A stretch of DNA of 6,474 nucleotides, from contig JAENXO010000154.1 in the NCBI GenBank assembly GCA_016649455.1, positions 1-6,474 of the forward strand. Direction: 5' to 3'. The stretch comes from Gemmatimonadota bacterium (GTDB taxonomy: Bacteria; Gemmatimonadota; Gemmatimonadetes; Palauibacterales; Palauibacteraceae). The notes beneath the pieces are model-generated. The model made no database searches, was not told where the DNA came from, and worked only from the letters and a program-made list of their open reading frames with translations. Shown here piece after piece: positions 1 to 5,627 of this stretch. Made by a program: the position numbers and the translations under genes. Each line of letters starts with the position of its first letter. Position 1 is the first letter of the stretch.

Positions 1-288
1 ATCCAGCTGACGCTGGTGCTCATCGAGCAGGCGTCGCGCCTCCTCCCGGTCCGCCCGCGCCGAATCGATGGCATCCTGGATCCGTGACTGCCGCTGCTCG
101 AGACCACTCGCGATGGCGGGGAACGCCTTCCACCAGAGCACCCCGAGAGTCAGCAGGAACAGGACCCAGGTCCATATCATCAGACCCAGGTTCAGGGAGA
201 AGATGCCGGAGCCGCCCTCAGCCGCGAGAGCCGCGTTGGGCAGGGCGACGATCAGCGCGATCGCCCCCGGAATTCGGCGTATCAGCAT
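1..288 (-). CDS. atpF: ATP synthase Fo subunit b, N-terminal part (truncated by window edge)
   Basis: Subunit b forms the peripheral stalk that holds F1 static against the rotating c-ring. Only the first 96 codons are present; the frame is open through position 1. Residues 1-23 look like a signal peptide: a basic start (MLIRR), a hydrophobic core (IALIVAL) and an Ala-rich end (ALAAE). A single membrane helix follows at about 29-53 (IFSLNLGLMIWTWVLFLLTL...LWW). After it comes a charged, heptad-like helix from about residue 64 (EQRQSRIQDAIDSARADREE), the coiled coil expected of subunit b. The gene lies 20 bases after atpE. The ATG is the only sensible start, but the GAGAGG before it is only one base away, so the ribosome site is not typical. 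E. coli subunit b has no cleavable leader, so the N-terminus is notable. Identification rests on topology plus gene order and is secure in this context. Confidence 0.9.
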   Translation of the reverse strand, partial: MLIRRIPGAIALIVALPNAALAAEGGSGIFSLNLGLMIWTWVLFLLTLGVLWWKAFPAIASGLEQRQSRIQDAIDSARADREEARRLLDEHQRQLD

Positions 289-308
289 ACCTCTCTGGCC
301 AACCCTTC

Positions 309-560
309 TTACTTGATGAAGCCGGCGATTACGAGCCCGAACAGCGCGGCGCCCTCGATGAGCGCGGCGAGGATGATCGCGCCAGTCTGGATCTGCGCCG
401 CGGCCTCGGGCTGACGGGCCATCGCATCGGCCATCTGGCCTCCGATACGGCCGATTCCGAGTCCGGCGCCGATCACCACGCCAGCGGCGCCGAGAACGGC
501 CATCCCGGCGCCGATGTCGCCGATCCCGCTTTCCTGAAGCAGAGCGAGCATGTTGAGCAT
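309..560 (-). CDS. atpE: ATP synthase Fo subunit c (rotor ring)
   Basis: This 83-residue subunit forms the membrane ring that turns as protons pass, driving ATP synthesis. It is a two-helix hairpin. Helix 1 (about 15-43) holds the glycine-rich packing motif GAGLGIGRIGG. The polar loop is ARQPEA (48-53), and helix 2 (about 58-82) carries the ion-binding glutamate E69 in LIEGAAL. The residues beside it are not those of Na+-binding rings: Ile36 stands where Ilyobacter has Gln32, and Gly70-Ala71 replace the Ser-Thr pair, so I infer H+ coupling. The ATG at 560 is preceded by AAGGAG with a 9-base spacer, the strongest ribosome site in the atp cluster, which fits the high copy number of c. The second in-frame ATG (codon 4) would be too far from it. 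The gene lies 58 bases after atpB and 20 before atpF. Confidence 0.97.
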   Translation of the reverse strand: MLNMLALLQESGIGDIGAGMAVLGAAGVVIGAGLGIGRIGGQMADAMARQPEAAAQIQTGAIILAALIEGAALFGLVIAGFIK

Positions 561-569
561 CTCAGGGAT

Positions 570-575
570 CTCCTT
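570..575 (-). promoter_or_regulatory. Strong ribosome binding site of atpE
   Basis: AAGGAG on the minus strand lies 9 bases before the atpE ATG. It fixes the start at the first Met and not Met4. The other atp genes here have weaker or crowded sites. This fits translation-level raising of the c subunit, which is needed at roughly ten copies per enzyme. The 58-base gap it lies in (561-618) shows no clear hairpin terminator. Confidence 0.7.
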
Positions 576-618
576 GTTATACCCGGTTGAACCTTACGTC
601 CCGGCCTCTCGGTCCGCG

Positions 619-1683
619 TCAGTGCGCGTGCCGGATGAGGCCGATGAACACCGCTGTCAGAGCGGTGAATATGTAGGCCTGCAGAAAGGCCACGAAAATC
701 TCGAGAAACATCACGAACAGGCCCAGGAGAAGCGAGCCACTGATCGCCGCGATCCCGGTTGCCTTCGTGAAGCTTCCATATGTCAGGATAAGGCCGAGCA
801 GCGCGAGGATCACGAAGTGTCCCGCCGTCATATTGGCGAAGAGTCGGACCGCCAGTGCAAACGGTTTTGCGAGCTTACCGATCAGTTCCACCGGCGTCAT
901 GATGAACAGCATCACCACCCTCATAATGGGATGGAGCCCGGCCGGCGCATAGAAGATCGTGCCGAGCCAGCCCTTGAATCCCAACGCCGACATGCCCGAC
1001 GCTTCGACCACCGCCAGGGAGATCAAAGCGAGCGCCGCGGTGACCATGATGTTGGAGGTCGCGGTGGCGCCGAACGGAACCATTCCAAGCAGGTTCGCGA
1101 ACAGGATGAAAAAGAACAGCGTCACCACGTAGGGGACGTATTTTTCCCCACCATGCCCGATGTTCGCGAGCGCGACATCGTCGCGCAGATAGACGTAAAA
1201 CGATTCGAAGGCATTCAGCAGTCCGCCCGGGGCTTGCTCGCCCGGGTCCGTACGCGCGGCGCGGCGCGCCGCGAACCATACGGTCAGGATCGTGAGGAGG
1301 GTCGCGATCCACAGAAATACGACGTGCTTGGTCGGCGACATGTCGATTTCGAATCGTCCGACCTGAATCGAAGGAATCCTGGGCAGTTCGATCTTCATCG
1401 ATCCGAACTCGAGCTCGTTCGAGTCGACGATGTGGTGCATCATCACCTCGGTGCCCCACTCCTCGGAATGCTCGGCATCTTCGGCGTGTGCCTCCGCAGC
1501 CGGGGCATGGTCCTGAGTCTCCTGGGCGGGCGCAGCGTCTGACGAGGACTCGCCGTGTTCCTGGAGAAGAACGGAAGTATGAACAGCCGCAAATACGGGC
1601 GGCGCTACGACCGACGTGGCCAGGGCAGGCGGAGAGCCCGTCAGTATCGCGAGCAGGAGTGGAACGAGCATCGTCCCCTTCAC
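619..1683 (-). CDS. atpB: ATP synthase Fo subunit a (proton channel) with exported N-terminal extension
   Basis: Subunit a provides the two proton half-channels next to the c-ring. At 354 residues it is well above E. coli's 271. Residues 1-24 are signal-peptide-like (MLVPLLLAILTGSPPALATS). Residues 41-90 form a polar, His/Glu/Ala-rich segment that should face the periplasm. The conserved core runs from about 118 to 350 with several membrane helices. It contains the essential arginine R280 in FALAVRLFANMTAGH (E. coli R210) and the terminal helix FLEIFVAFLQAYIFTALT with Q335 (E. coli Q252). The start is GTG at 1683, overlapping the preceding gene's TGA in a GTGA tetranucleotide, so translation is probably coupled. 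An ATG four codons downstream (1671) is an alternative, with AGGGG close before it, and would leave the leader intact. Confidence 0.95.
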   Translation of the reverse strand: MKGTMLVPLLLAILTGSPPALATSVVAPPVFAAVHTSVLLQEHGESSSDAAPAQETQDHAPAAEAHAEDAEHSEEWGTEVMMHHIVDSNELEFGSMKIELPRIPSIQVGRFEIDMSPTKHVVFLWIATLLTILTVWFAARRAARTDPGEQAPGGLLNAFESFYVYLRDDVALANIGHGGEKYVPYVVTLFFFILFANLLGMVPFGATATSNIMVTAALALISLAVVEASGMSALGFKGWLGTIFYAPAGLHPIMRVVMLFIMTPVELIGKLAKPFALAVRLFANMTAGHFVILALLGLILTYGSFTKATGIAAISGSLLLGLFVMFLEIFVAFLQAYIFTALTAVFIGLIRHAH

Positions 1684-2060
1684 AGATCTTCAGTCCCGGG
1701 AATCGCCCCGCGCGTCACGACCGCCAGCCAGGCTGCTTCGAGTAACAGGAACGTCACCAGAGCGAATGCGTAGGCCAGCACGGCCTCGCGGCCCCGGCCC
1801 GACACAGCCGAAACGGCCCACAGCGCTGCCAGTCCACCAAACCTGGTCGCCATTCCGGCCACCCAGGGAGCCGCGACCGGTCGTCCGGCTTCCAGCGCTC
1901 CCGCGAGCGGCCAGAAGCTCGCCGCCTGAACGGCCCAGGCGAATGCCAGTCCAACCGCTACCGAACTCGCATCGACCCCACCGATCGTCGCCGCGACCCC
2001 TCCAGCGACCGCGACTACCCCGGTAAACGCCACATAGGGCGCCCGGTGCGCCTGCATCAT
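1680..2060 (-). CDS. AtpI-like membrane protein of the ATP synthase operon
   Basis: This 126-residue, very hydrophobic protein has four predicted membrane helices at about 11-29, 32-56, 69-87 and 93-115, and a short acidic tail. It lies between the atpZ-like gene and atpB, the usual place of atpI (uncI). The helix pattern, with an arginine at the start of the third helix (GMATRFGGL, R73), resembles the ATP synthase I family, whose members assist c-ring assembly or Mg2+ supply to the enzyme. No catalytic motif is visible, and sequence similarity alone would be weak, so the call leans on position and topology. The ATG ATG start at 2060 has GAGG 7 bases upstream. Its TGA overlaps the GTG start of atpB by four bases. 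It could instead be an unrelated small membrane protein that occupies the slot. Confidence 0.6.
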   Translation of the reverse strand: MMQAHRAPYVAFTGVVAVAGGVAATIGGVDASSVAVGLAFAWAVQAASFWPLAGALEAGRPVAAPWVAGMATRFGGLAALWAVSAVSGRGREAVLAYAFALVTFLLLEAAWLAVVTRGAIPGTEDL

Positions 2061-2078
2061 CGCTGAGCCTCGGTTCCG

Positions 2079-2336
2079 TCAGCCGTCGCCGGATTCGGCA
2101 TCGGACTCATGCCGTCGCGGCTCGATCACCAGCTCCCTGTACATCACGTAGAAGCCGGCCGAGAACCCGGCGAATGTCCCGAGTAAGACGAAAAGCGGCC
2201 CCGTGTGGAGCCGCTCATCGGCCAGAGATCCCAACCACGCGAATAGCGCCGTGGACAGGCCAAGAGTAAGTCCGTGCCCGCTGTAGCGACCCAACTGGGT
2301 CAGAGTGCGCTTCTGGCGCTCCTCCGATTGCTGCAC
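2079..2336 (-). CDS. atpZ: AtpZ/AtpI-family small membrane protein, first gene of the atp operon
   Basis: This 85-residue protein has a charged cytoplasmic N-terminus (QQSEERQKR), two membrane helices at about 22-38 and 48-66, and a charged tail. The segment from residue 35 to 66 (LGSLADERLHTGPLFVLLG, then FAGFSAGFYVMY) matches the pattern of the AtpZ/'ATPase gene 1' family: a Gly-x-x-x-Asp turn, a G-P-x-F motif, then a glycine-rich helix ending in MYRE. Such proteins head many atp operons and in alkaliphilic Bacillus act with AtpI in Mg2+/Ca2+ uptake. There is no Met before residue 65, so a non-ATG start is required. GTG at 2336 (GGGAG 9 bases upstream) and TTG at 2339 (6 bases) are both possible; I chose GTG. 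The frame stays open far upstream, opposite moxR, but the promoter at 2367-2395 shows the real gene begins here. Confidence 0.8.
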   Translation of the reverse strand: MQQSEERQKRTLTQLGRYSGHGLTLGLSTALFAWLGSLADERLHTGPLFVLLGTFAGFSAGFYVMYRELVIEPRRHESDAESGDG

Positions 2337-2345
2337 CAAGCTCGA

Positions 2346-2350
2346 CTCCC
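2346..2350 (-). promoter_or_regulatory. Ribosome binding site of atpZ
   Basis: GGGAG on the minus strand lies 6 bases before a TTG and 9 before a GTG in the same frame. It supports placing the atpZ start at 2339 or 2336 despite the long open frame upstream. Confidence 0.5.
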
Positions 2351-2366
2351 GGTGACGGCCGCCGCG

Positions 2367-2395
2367 ACTATACCCGCTTGTGAAAATGAATGCAA
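2367..2395 (-). promoter_or_regulatory. Sigma70-type promoter of the atp operon
   Basis: On the minus strand the -35 element TTGCAT (2395-2390) and the -10 element TATAGT (2372-2367) are separated by exactly 17 bases. The region is locally AT-rich (TTCATTTTCACAA) within GC-rich surroundings. The expected transcript start is near 2360, giving a leader of about 20 bases with GGGAG ahead of the atpZ start. The fit to the consensus and the location upstream of the first atp gene are mutually supporting. No experimental start is known to me. Confidence 0.75.
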
Positions 2396-2405
2396 GGTGG
2401 TGTTC

Positions 2406-2435
2406 TTGACGCGCGGCGACCGTCGCATCTACGCT
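2406..2435 (+). promoter_or_regulatory. Probable sigma70-type promoter of the moxR-transporter unit
   Basis: The -35 element TTGACG (2406-2411) and a weaker -10 element TACGCT (2430-2435) are separated by 18 bases. The -10 keeps the key T, A and final T. A transcript start near 2442 would give a leader of about 66 bases before the moxR ATG. The leader contains a 10-base palindrome, CCCGGCCGGG (2453-2462). This promoter is weaker than the opposing one, and only 10 bases separate the two -35 elements. Confidence 0.5.
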
Positions 2436-2492
2436 TTCACCGAACAGGTCAACCCGGCCGGGGGAACCACCCGGACATGAATCACGCTGCGC

Positions 2493-2499
2493 AAGGCGG
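2493..2499 (+). promoter_or_regulatory. Ribosome binding site of moxR
   Basis: AAGGCGG, one mismatch from AAGGAGG, lies 8 bases before the ATG at 2508. It supports that start. The next upstream in-frame codons lead to a TGA at 2478-2480 with only a CTG between, so no long upstream extension is possible. Confidence 0.5.
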
Positions 2500-2507
2500 A
2501 TGCGGGG

Positions 2508-3524
2508 ATGCTCACAGGGGCGGAGACGGGGACCCAGGGCAGTGGGGACATTGAACTTCTGGAGCAGCTCACCGAGACCCGTGCCCGACTGGAGACGCAG
2601 ATCGCCAGGCGAATCGTGGGGCAGGCGCATGTCGTCGAGAAGCTTCTCGTAGCGCTGCTCGCGGGTGGACACGCGCTCGTGGTGGGGGTACCGGGACTGG
2701 CAAAGACCACGCTGATCGCCACCCTCGCGGAAACCCTGAAGCTCCCATTTCACCGGATCCAGTTCACTCCGGACCTGATGCCGTCCGACATAACGGGGAC
2801 GGAGGTCATGGACGAGAACCCCGAAACCGGGAGACGGGTGTTCCGTTTCGTTCCCGGACCGATATTCGCGAATGTGATCCTGGCAGACGAGATCAACCGG
2901 ACCCCGCCGAAGACGCAGGCCGCATTGCTCCAGGCAATGCAGGAAGGCGAGGTGACAGTCGGGAACGAGACCTTCCCCCTCGATCGTCCGTTCTTCGTTC
3001 TCGCGACGCAGAATCCGATCGAGCACGAGGGCACATACCCTCTGCCGGAGGCCCAGCTCGACCGGTTCATGCTGGAGCTGCGGATCACCTATCCGAGTTT
3101 CGAAGAAGAAACGGACATCGCATCGATGACGACCGCCGGATCGCCCGAGCCGCTCGAACCCGTGATGGATGGCGAGCGCCTGGCCGAGTTCCAGGCGCTC
3201 GTGAGAAGGGTCCCCGTTCCTCCATCGGTGGTTCAGGCGGCCGTGCGCCTGGCGCGATCGACCCGCCCGGATGACCGGGACGCTCCCGAATTCATTCGAG
3301 AGATGATCGCCTGGGGGGCAGGCCCCCGGGCCTCCCAGTACCTGGTTCTCGGCGGCAAATCGCGTGCGGCCCTCCACGGGCGAGCTGCTCCCGACCTGGA
3401 AGACATCCGGGCCATCGCCCCGGACGTGCTCCGCCACCGGGTGGTCCCGGGATTCGAAGCGGAGGCCGCCGGACGGACGGCGGACGATCTCGTCGCCGAA
3501 CTGATCGCGTCGGTCCTGGCTTGA
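2508..3524 (+). CDS. MoxR-family AAA+ ATPase
   Basis: This 338-residue cytoplasmic ATPase belongs to a family of AAA+ proteins thought to act as chaperones that remodel or activate partner complexes, often with von Willebrand A-domain proteins. The AAA_3 core runs from about 36 to 195. Walker A is GVPGLAKTT (60-68, K66), Walker B is VILADEIN (123-130, D127/E128), and sensor 1 is ATQNP (N169). An arginine-finger motif PEAQLDRF ends at 187 (R186), and sensor 2 lies in GAGPRAS (R274). The helical lid covers about 260-335. All key residues are present, so it should be active. Residues 1-30 are a less conserved, partly helical leader. The specific client cannot be told. The usual downstream partner, a DUF58 protein, is absent; instead a CNNM transporter gene starts 19 bases after the TGA, probably in the same transcript. 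Confidence 0.95.
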   Translation: MLTGAETGTQGSGDIELLEQLTETRARLETQIARRIVGQAHVVEKLLVALLAGGHALVVGVPGLAKTTLIATLAETLKLPFHRIQFTPDLMPSDITGTEVMDENPETGRRVFRFVPGPIFANVILADEINRTPPKTQAALLQAMQEGEVTVGNETFPLDRPFFVLATQNPIEHEGTYPLPEAQLDRFMLELRITYPSFEEETDIASMTTAGSPEPLEPVMDGERLAEFQALVRRVPVPPSVVQAAVRLARSTRPDDRDAPEFIREMIAWGAGPRASQYLVLGGKSRAALHGRAAPDLEDIRAIAPDVLRHRVVPGFEAEAAGRTADDLVAELIASVLA

Positions 3525-3543
3525 GCCCCTGGCGGAACCACCC

Positions 3544-4845
3544 ATGACCATGAGTCCCGGTTTTTTCCTCCTGCTCGGGTTGTTCGTGCTCCTGTCCGGC
3601 GTGTTCTCGGGAGCGGAGATCGCTTTGTTCTCGGTTCCGCTCACCAGGGCGAAAGCCCTGGCGAATGAAGGCGTCCGGGGCGCACAGGCCCTGGCCCGGT
3701 TGAAGTCCAATCCCGAGCGACTGCTCGTCACGTTGCTGATCTGCAACAACGTGGTGAACATCGCGGCCGCCTCGGTCGCGACCTACGCGGCTACCGAGGC
3801 GTTCGGTTCGGCCGGCATCGGGATCGCGACCGGGGGAATGACGCTGCTCATTCTGTTCTTCGGCGAGATCATTCCGAAGACGTTTGCCGCCGCTCACGCC
3901 TTGAAGCTGTCGCTTCTCACTGCACCGATGTTTCTGTGGTTGACCCGCCTTGCATTGCCGATCGTTCTGCCGTTCGAAGCCGTCAGCCGACTCGTCCTCC
4001 CGAGCAGCGCCACGATCCCGAGTGTCACTGAGTCGGAGATCCGGGCCCTGACTCTGCTGGGCCACCAGGCCGGGGCGATCGAGGAGCACGAAAGGGAGCT
4101 GATCGAGCGGGCATTCGCCCTGGACTCGACGCGAGCCTGGGCAGTGATGACGCCTCGCACCGAGATCTTCGCCTGGCCGGCGGAGCGGAAGCTGGGCGAA
4201 ATCGCGACCGAGTTGCGTGACGTTCCGTACAGCCGGATTCCGGTGTACGGCGCTTCGCTGGATGACATCACCGGGGTGCTTCACGTGCGGGATGCGTTCG
4301 AGGCGCTGGTCGCCGGGCGCCATGACGTGAAACTGGGTACGCTGGCCAGGGAGCCGCTCTTCGTGCCGCACTCCGCTTCCCTCGTCCAGCTGCTCGCTGT
4401 ATTCAGGTCGCGCCGGATTCACATGGGCGTGGTCGTCGATGAGCACGGGGGTACGGACGGTATCGTCACGCTTGAAGACATCCTGGAGGAGCTTGTCGGC
4501 GAGATCACCGACGAGCTGGACATTCCCGATGAATCGATCGTCCGGGTCGGCCAGGGCGAGATCCTGGTGGAAGGAGGCACCGATCTGAAGGAGATCAACC
4601 AGCTGTTCGATACCGGTTTCCCGGTGCACGAACACCGCACGGTCAACGGGTTGCTGCTGGACGGGTTCGGCCGGGTGCCGGACCCCGGTGAGACACTCGA
4701 ACTGGAGGGTGTGCGGATCGAGGTTCTGGAGGCCAGCGAGACACAGGTTCAACGGGTCAGGATCTCGAGACTGTCGCTGGATCAGTCGGCGGGAGCGGAC
4801 CAGGGAGTCCAGGCCGACCCCGATTCGGGAGACCGCTCGGGCTAG
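3544..4845 (+). CDS. CNNM/CorC (HlyC)-family Mg2+ transporter with CBS domains
   Basis: This 433-residue inner-membrane protein is of the type that moves Mg2+ (and perhaps Co2+), mostly outward and in characterised cases Na+-dependent. The CNNM/DUF21 membrane domain spans about 5-150. Its signature motifs are FSGAEIA (21-27), CNNVVNI (67-73) and GEIIPKT (107-113), which line the ion site in solved CorB/CorC structures. A CBS pair follows at about 198-322, opening with VMTPRTEI and closing with DEHGGTDGIVTLEDILEE. CBS pairs of this family bind ATP as a regulatory ligand. The C-terminal CorC domain (about 335-410) is followed by a polar tail. Length and domain order are normal. Older databases call this a hemolysin, which is misleading. 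The start has GGCGG 8 bases upstream. The TAG stop is embedded in a CTAG that also ends the opposing peptidase gene. Confidence 0.93.
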   Translation: MTMSPGFFLLLGLFVLLSGVFSGAEIALFSVPLTRAKALANEGVRGAQALARLKSNPERLLVTLLICNNVVNIAAASVATYAATEAFGSAGIGIATGGMTLLILFFGEIIPKTFAAAHALKLSLLTAPMFLWLTRLALPIVLPFEAVSRLVLPSSATIPSVTESEIRALTLLGHQAGAIEEHERELIERAFALDSTRAWAVMTPRTEIFAWPAERKLGEIATELRDVPYSRIPVYGASLDDITGVLHVRDAFEALVAGRHDVKLGTLAREPLFVPHSASLVQLLAVFRSRRIHMGVVVDEHGGTDGIVTLEDILEELVGEITDELDIPDESIVRVGQGEILVEGGTDLKEINQLFDTGFPVHEHRTVNGLLLDGFGRVPDPGETLELEGVRIEVLEASETQVQRVRISRLSLDQSAGADQGVQADPDSGDRSG

Positions 4846-5627
4846 ACCTGGGGTCCGGACAGAAACATCGTTCGATAGCCCTCCACGATCGTGTCGCCGA
4901 ACAGGAACGCGATCGCGGCGCCGAGCGCAAGGAACACACCGAACGGAACGTCTTTCTTCGTCTTCAGACTCACGGGTCCGAACACGACGGTCCCCGCCAC
5001 CGCTCCGAGGAAGATCGTCAGCATGGCCCCGGCGGGTCCGAGAAAGGCCCCGACCATAGCCATCATCTTCATGTCCCCGCCCCCCATCGCCGGCTTACGA
5101 AACGCCCATTCGCCGAGGATGCCGACCGCGAGCAATACGCCGAAACCGAGTGACGCTCCGAGGACCGCGACCAGCGGTGTCGGCTGCCCGGGCAGCAGAG
5201 CCAGAGCCAGCCCGGCACCGAGTCCGCCGAGACTGAGGGCGTCCGGTATCAGGTAGTGCCGCCCGTCGATCAGCGCGATCGCCAGAAGCAGACTGAACAG
5301 GATGGCTCCCTGCAGCGCGTGCCACGTGGGTCCGTAAACCGCTGCGAGCCCCAGCCAGATCGCCGCGGTGACCAGCTCCAGCGCGGGGTAAGTCCACGAG
5401 ATCGGCTCCCGGCACGACCTGCACCTCCCCCGCAGAACCAGCCAGCTGAATACGGGGATGTTGTCGAACCAGGCGATCGCCGCTCCGCACTTCGGGCAGC
5501 GTGAACGGGGCCGGATCAGGCTCTCCCCGCGTGGAAGGCGCCCGACACAGACGTTGAGGAACGAGCCCACGGACAGTCCGAGGACCCCGGCATACAACAG
5601 GAATACCGCTTCAACGGCTCCCGGCAC
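4842..5627 (-). CDS. pilD: Prepilin peptidase / N-methyltransferase (PilD/GspO type)
   Basis: This 261-residue integral membrane enzyme cleaves the leader of type IV prepilins or type II secretion pseudopilins and methylates the new N-terminus. The N-terminal domain has GLSVGSFLNVCVGRLP (17-32) and a zinc-type cysteine set CPKC (44-47) and CRSC (69-72), with DNIPVFSW between. The aspartyl peptidase domain holds the two catalytic aspartates, D121 in ALIDGRHYLIPD and D185 in MGGGDMKMM, spaced as in TcpJ/PilD. The conserved PFGVFLALGA lies near the end. I chose the GTG at 5627 because GGAGG lies 5 bases before it and the protein then starts just ahead of the first membrane helix. An ATG at 5678 would add 17 residues unlike the family. 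The start overlaps the end of the methyltransferase gene by 17 bases, so coupling is likely. No pilin gene is in view, so pilus versus secretion role is open. Confidence 0.94.
   Translation of the reverse strand: MPGAVEAVFLLYAGVLGLSVGSFLNVCVGRLPRGESLIRPRSRCPKCGAAIAWFDNIPVFSWLVLRGRCRSCREPISWTYPALELVTAAIWLGLAAVYGPTWHALQGAILFSLLLAIALIDGRHYLIPDALSLGGLGAGLALALLPGQPTPLVAVLGASLGFGVLLAVGILGEWAFRKPAMGGGDMKMMAMVGAFLGPAGAMLTIFLGAVAGTVVFGPVSLKTKKDVPFGVFLALGAAIAFLFGDTIVEGYRTMFLSGPQV

Noticed and set aside
550..1542. 330-codon plus-strand open frame opposite atpB
   Set aside because: The opposite strand encodes a full subunit a with its essential Arg. This frame translates to a His/Arg/Asp-rich sequence with no domain and no ribosome site.
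2477..2554. Short plus-strand ATG frame (25 codons) overlapping the moxR start
   Set aside because: It has no ribosome site, a Gly/His-rich translation, and ends at once inside moxR. A regulatory upstream peptide cannot be excluded but is not supported.
3313..3327. GC hairpin (GGGGG, loop, CCCCC) resembling a terminator
   Set aside because: It lies inside moxR at the sensor 2 region, has no following T run, and is explained by Gly-Ala-Gly-Pro codons.
2340..3761. Stop-free minus-strand frame running upstream from atpZ across moxR (over 400 codons)
   Set aside because: It is antisense to a complete MoxR ATPase, its translation is low-complexity and charged without a recognisable domain, and a promoter and ribosome site place the real atpZ start at about 2336.
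3292..4752. 486-codon minus-strand open frame opposite the CNNM transporter
   Set aside because: The plus-strand frame encodes all CNNM, CBS and CorC motifs. The antisense translation is rich in Gln, Arg and Asp, typical of a shadow frame in GC-rich coding DNA.
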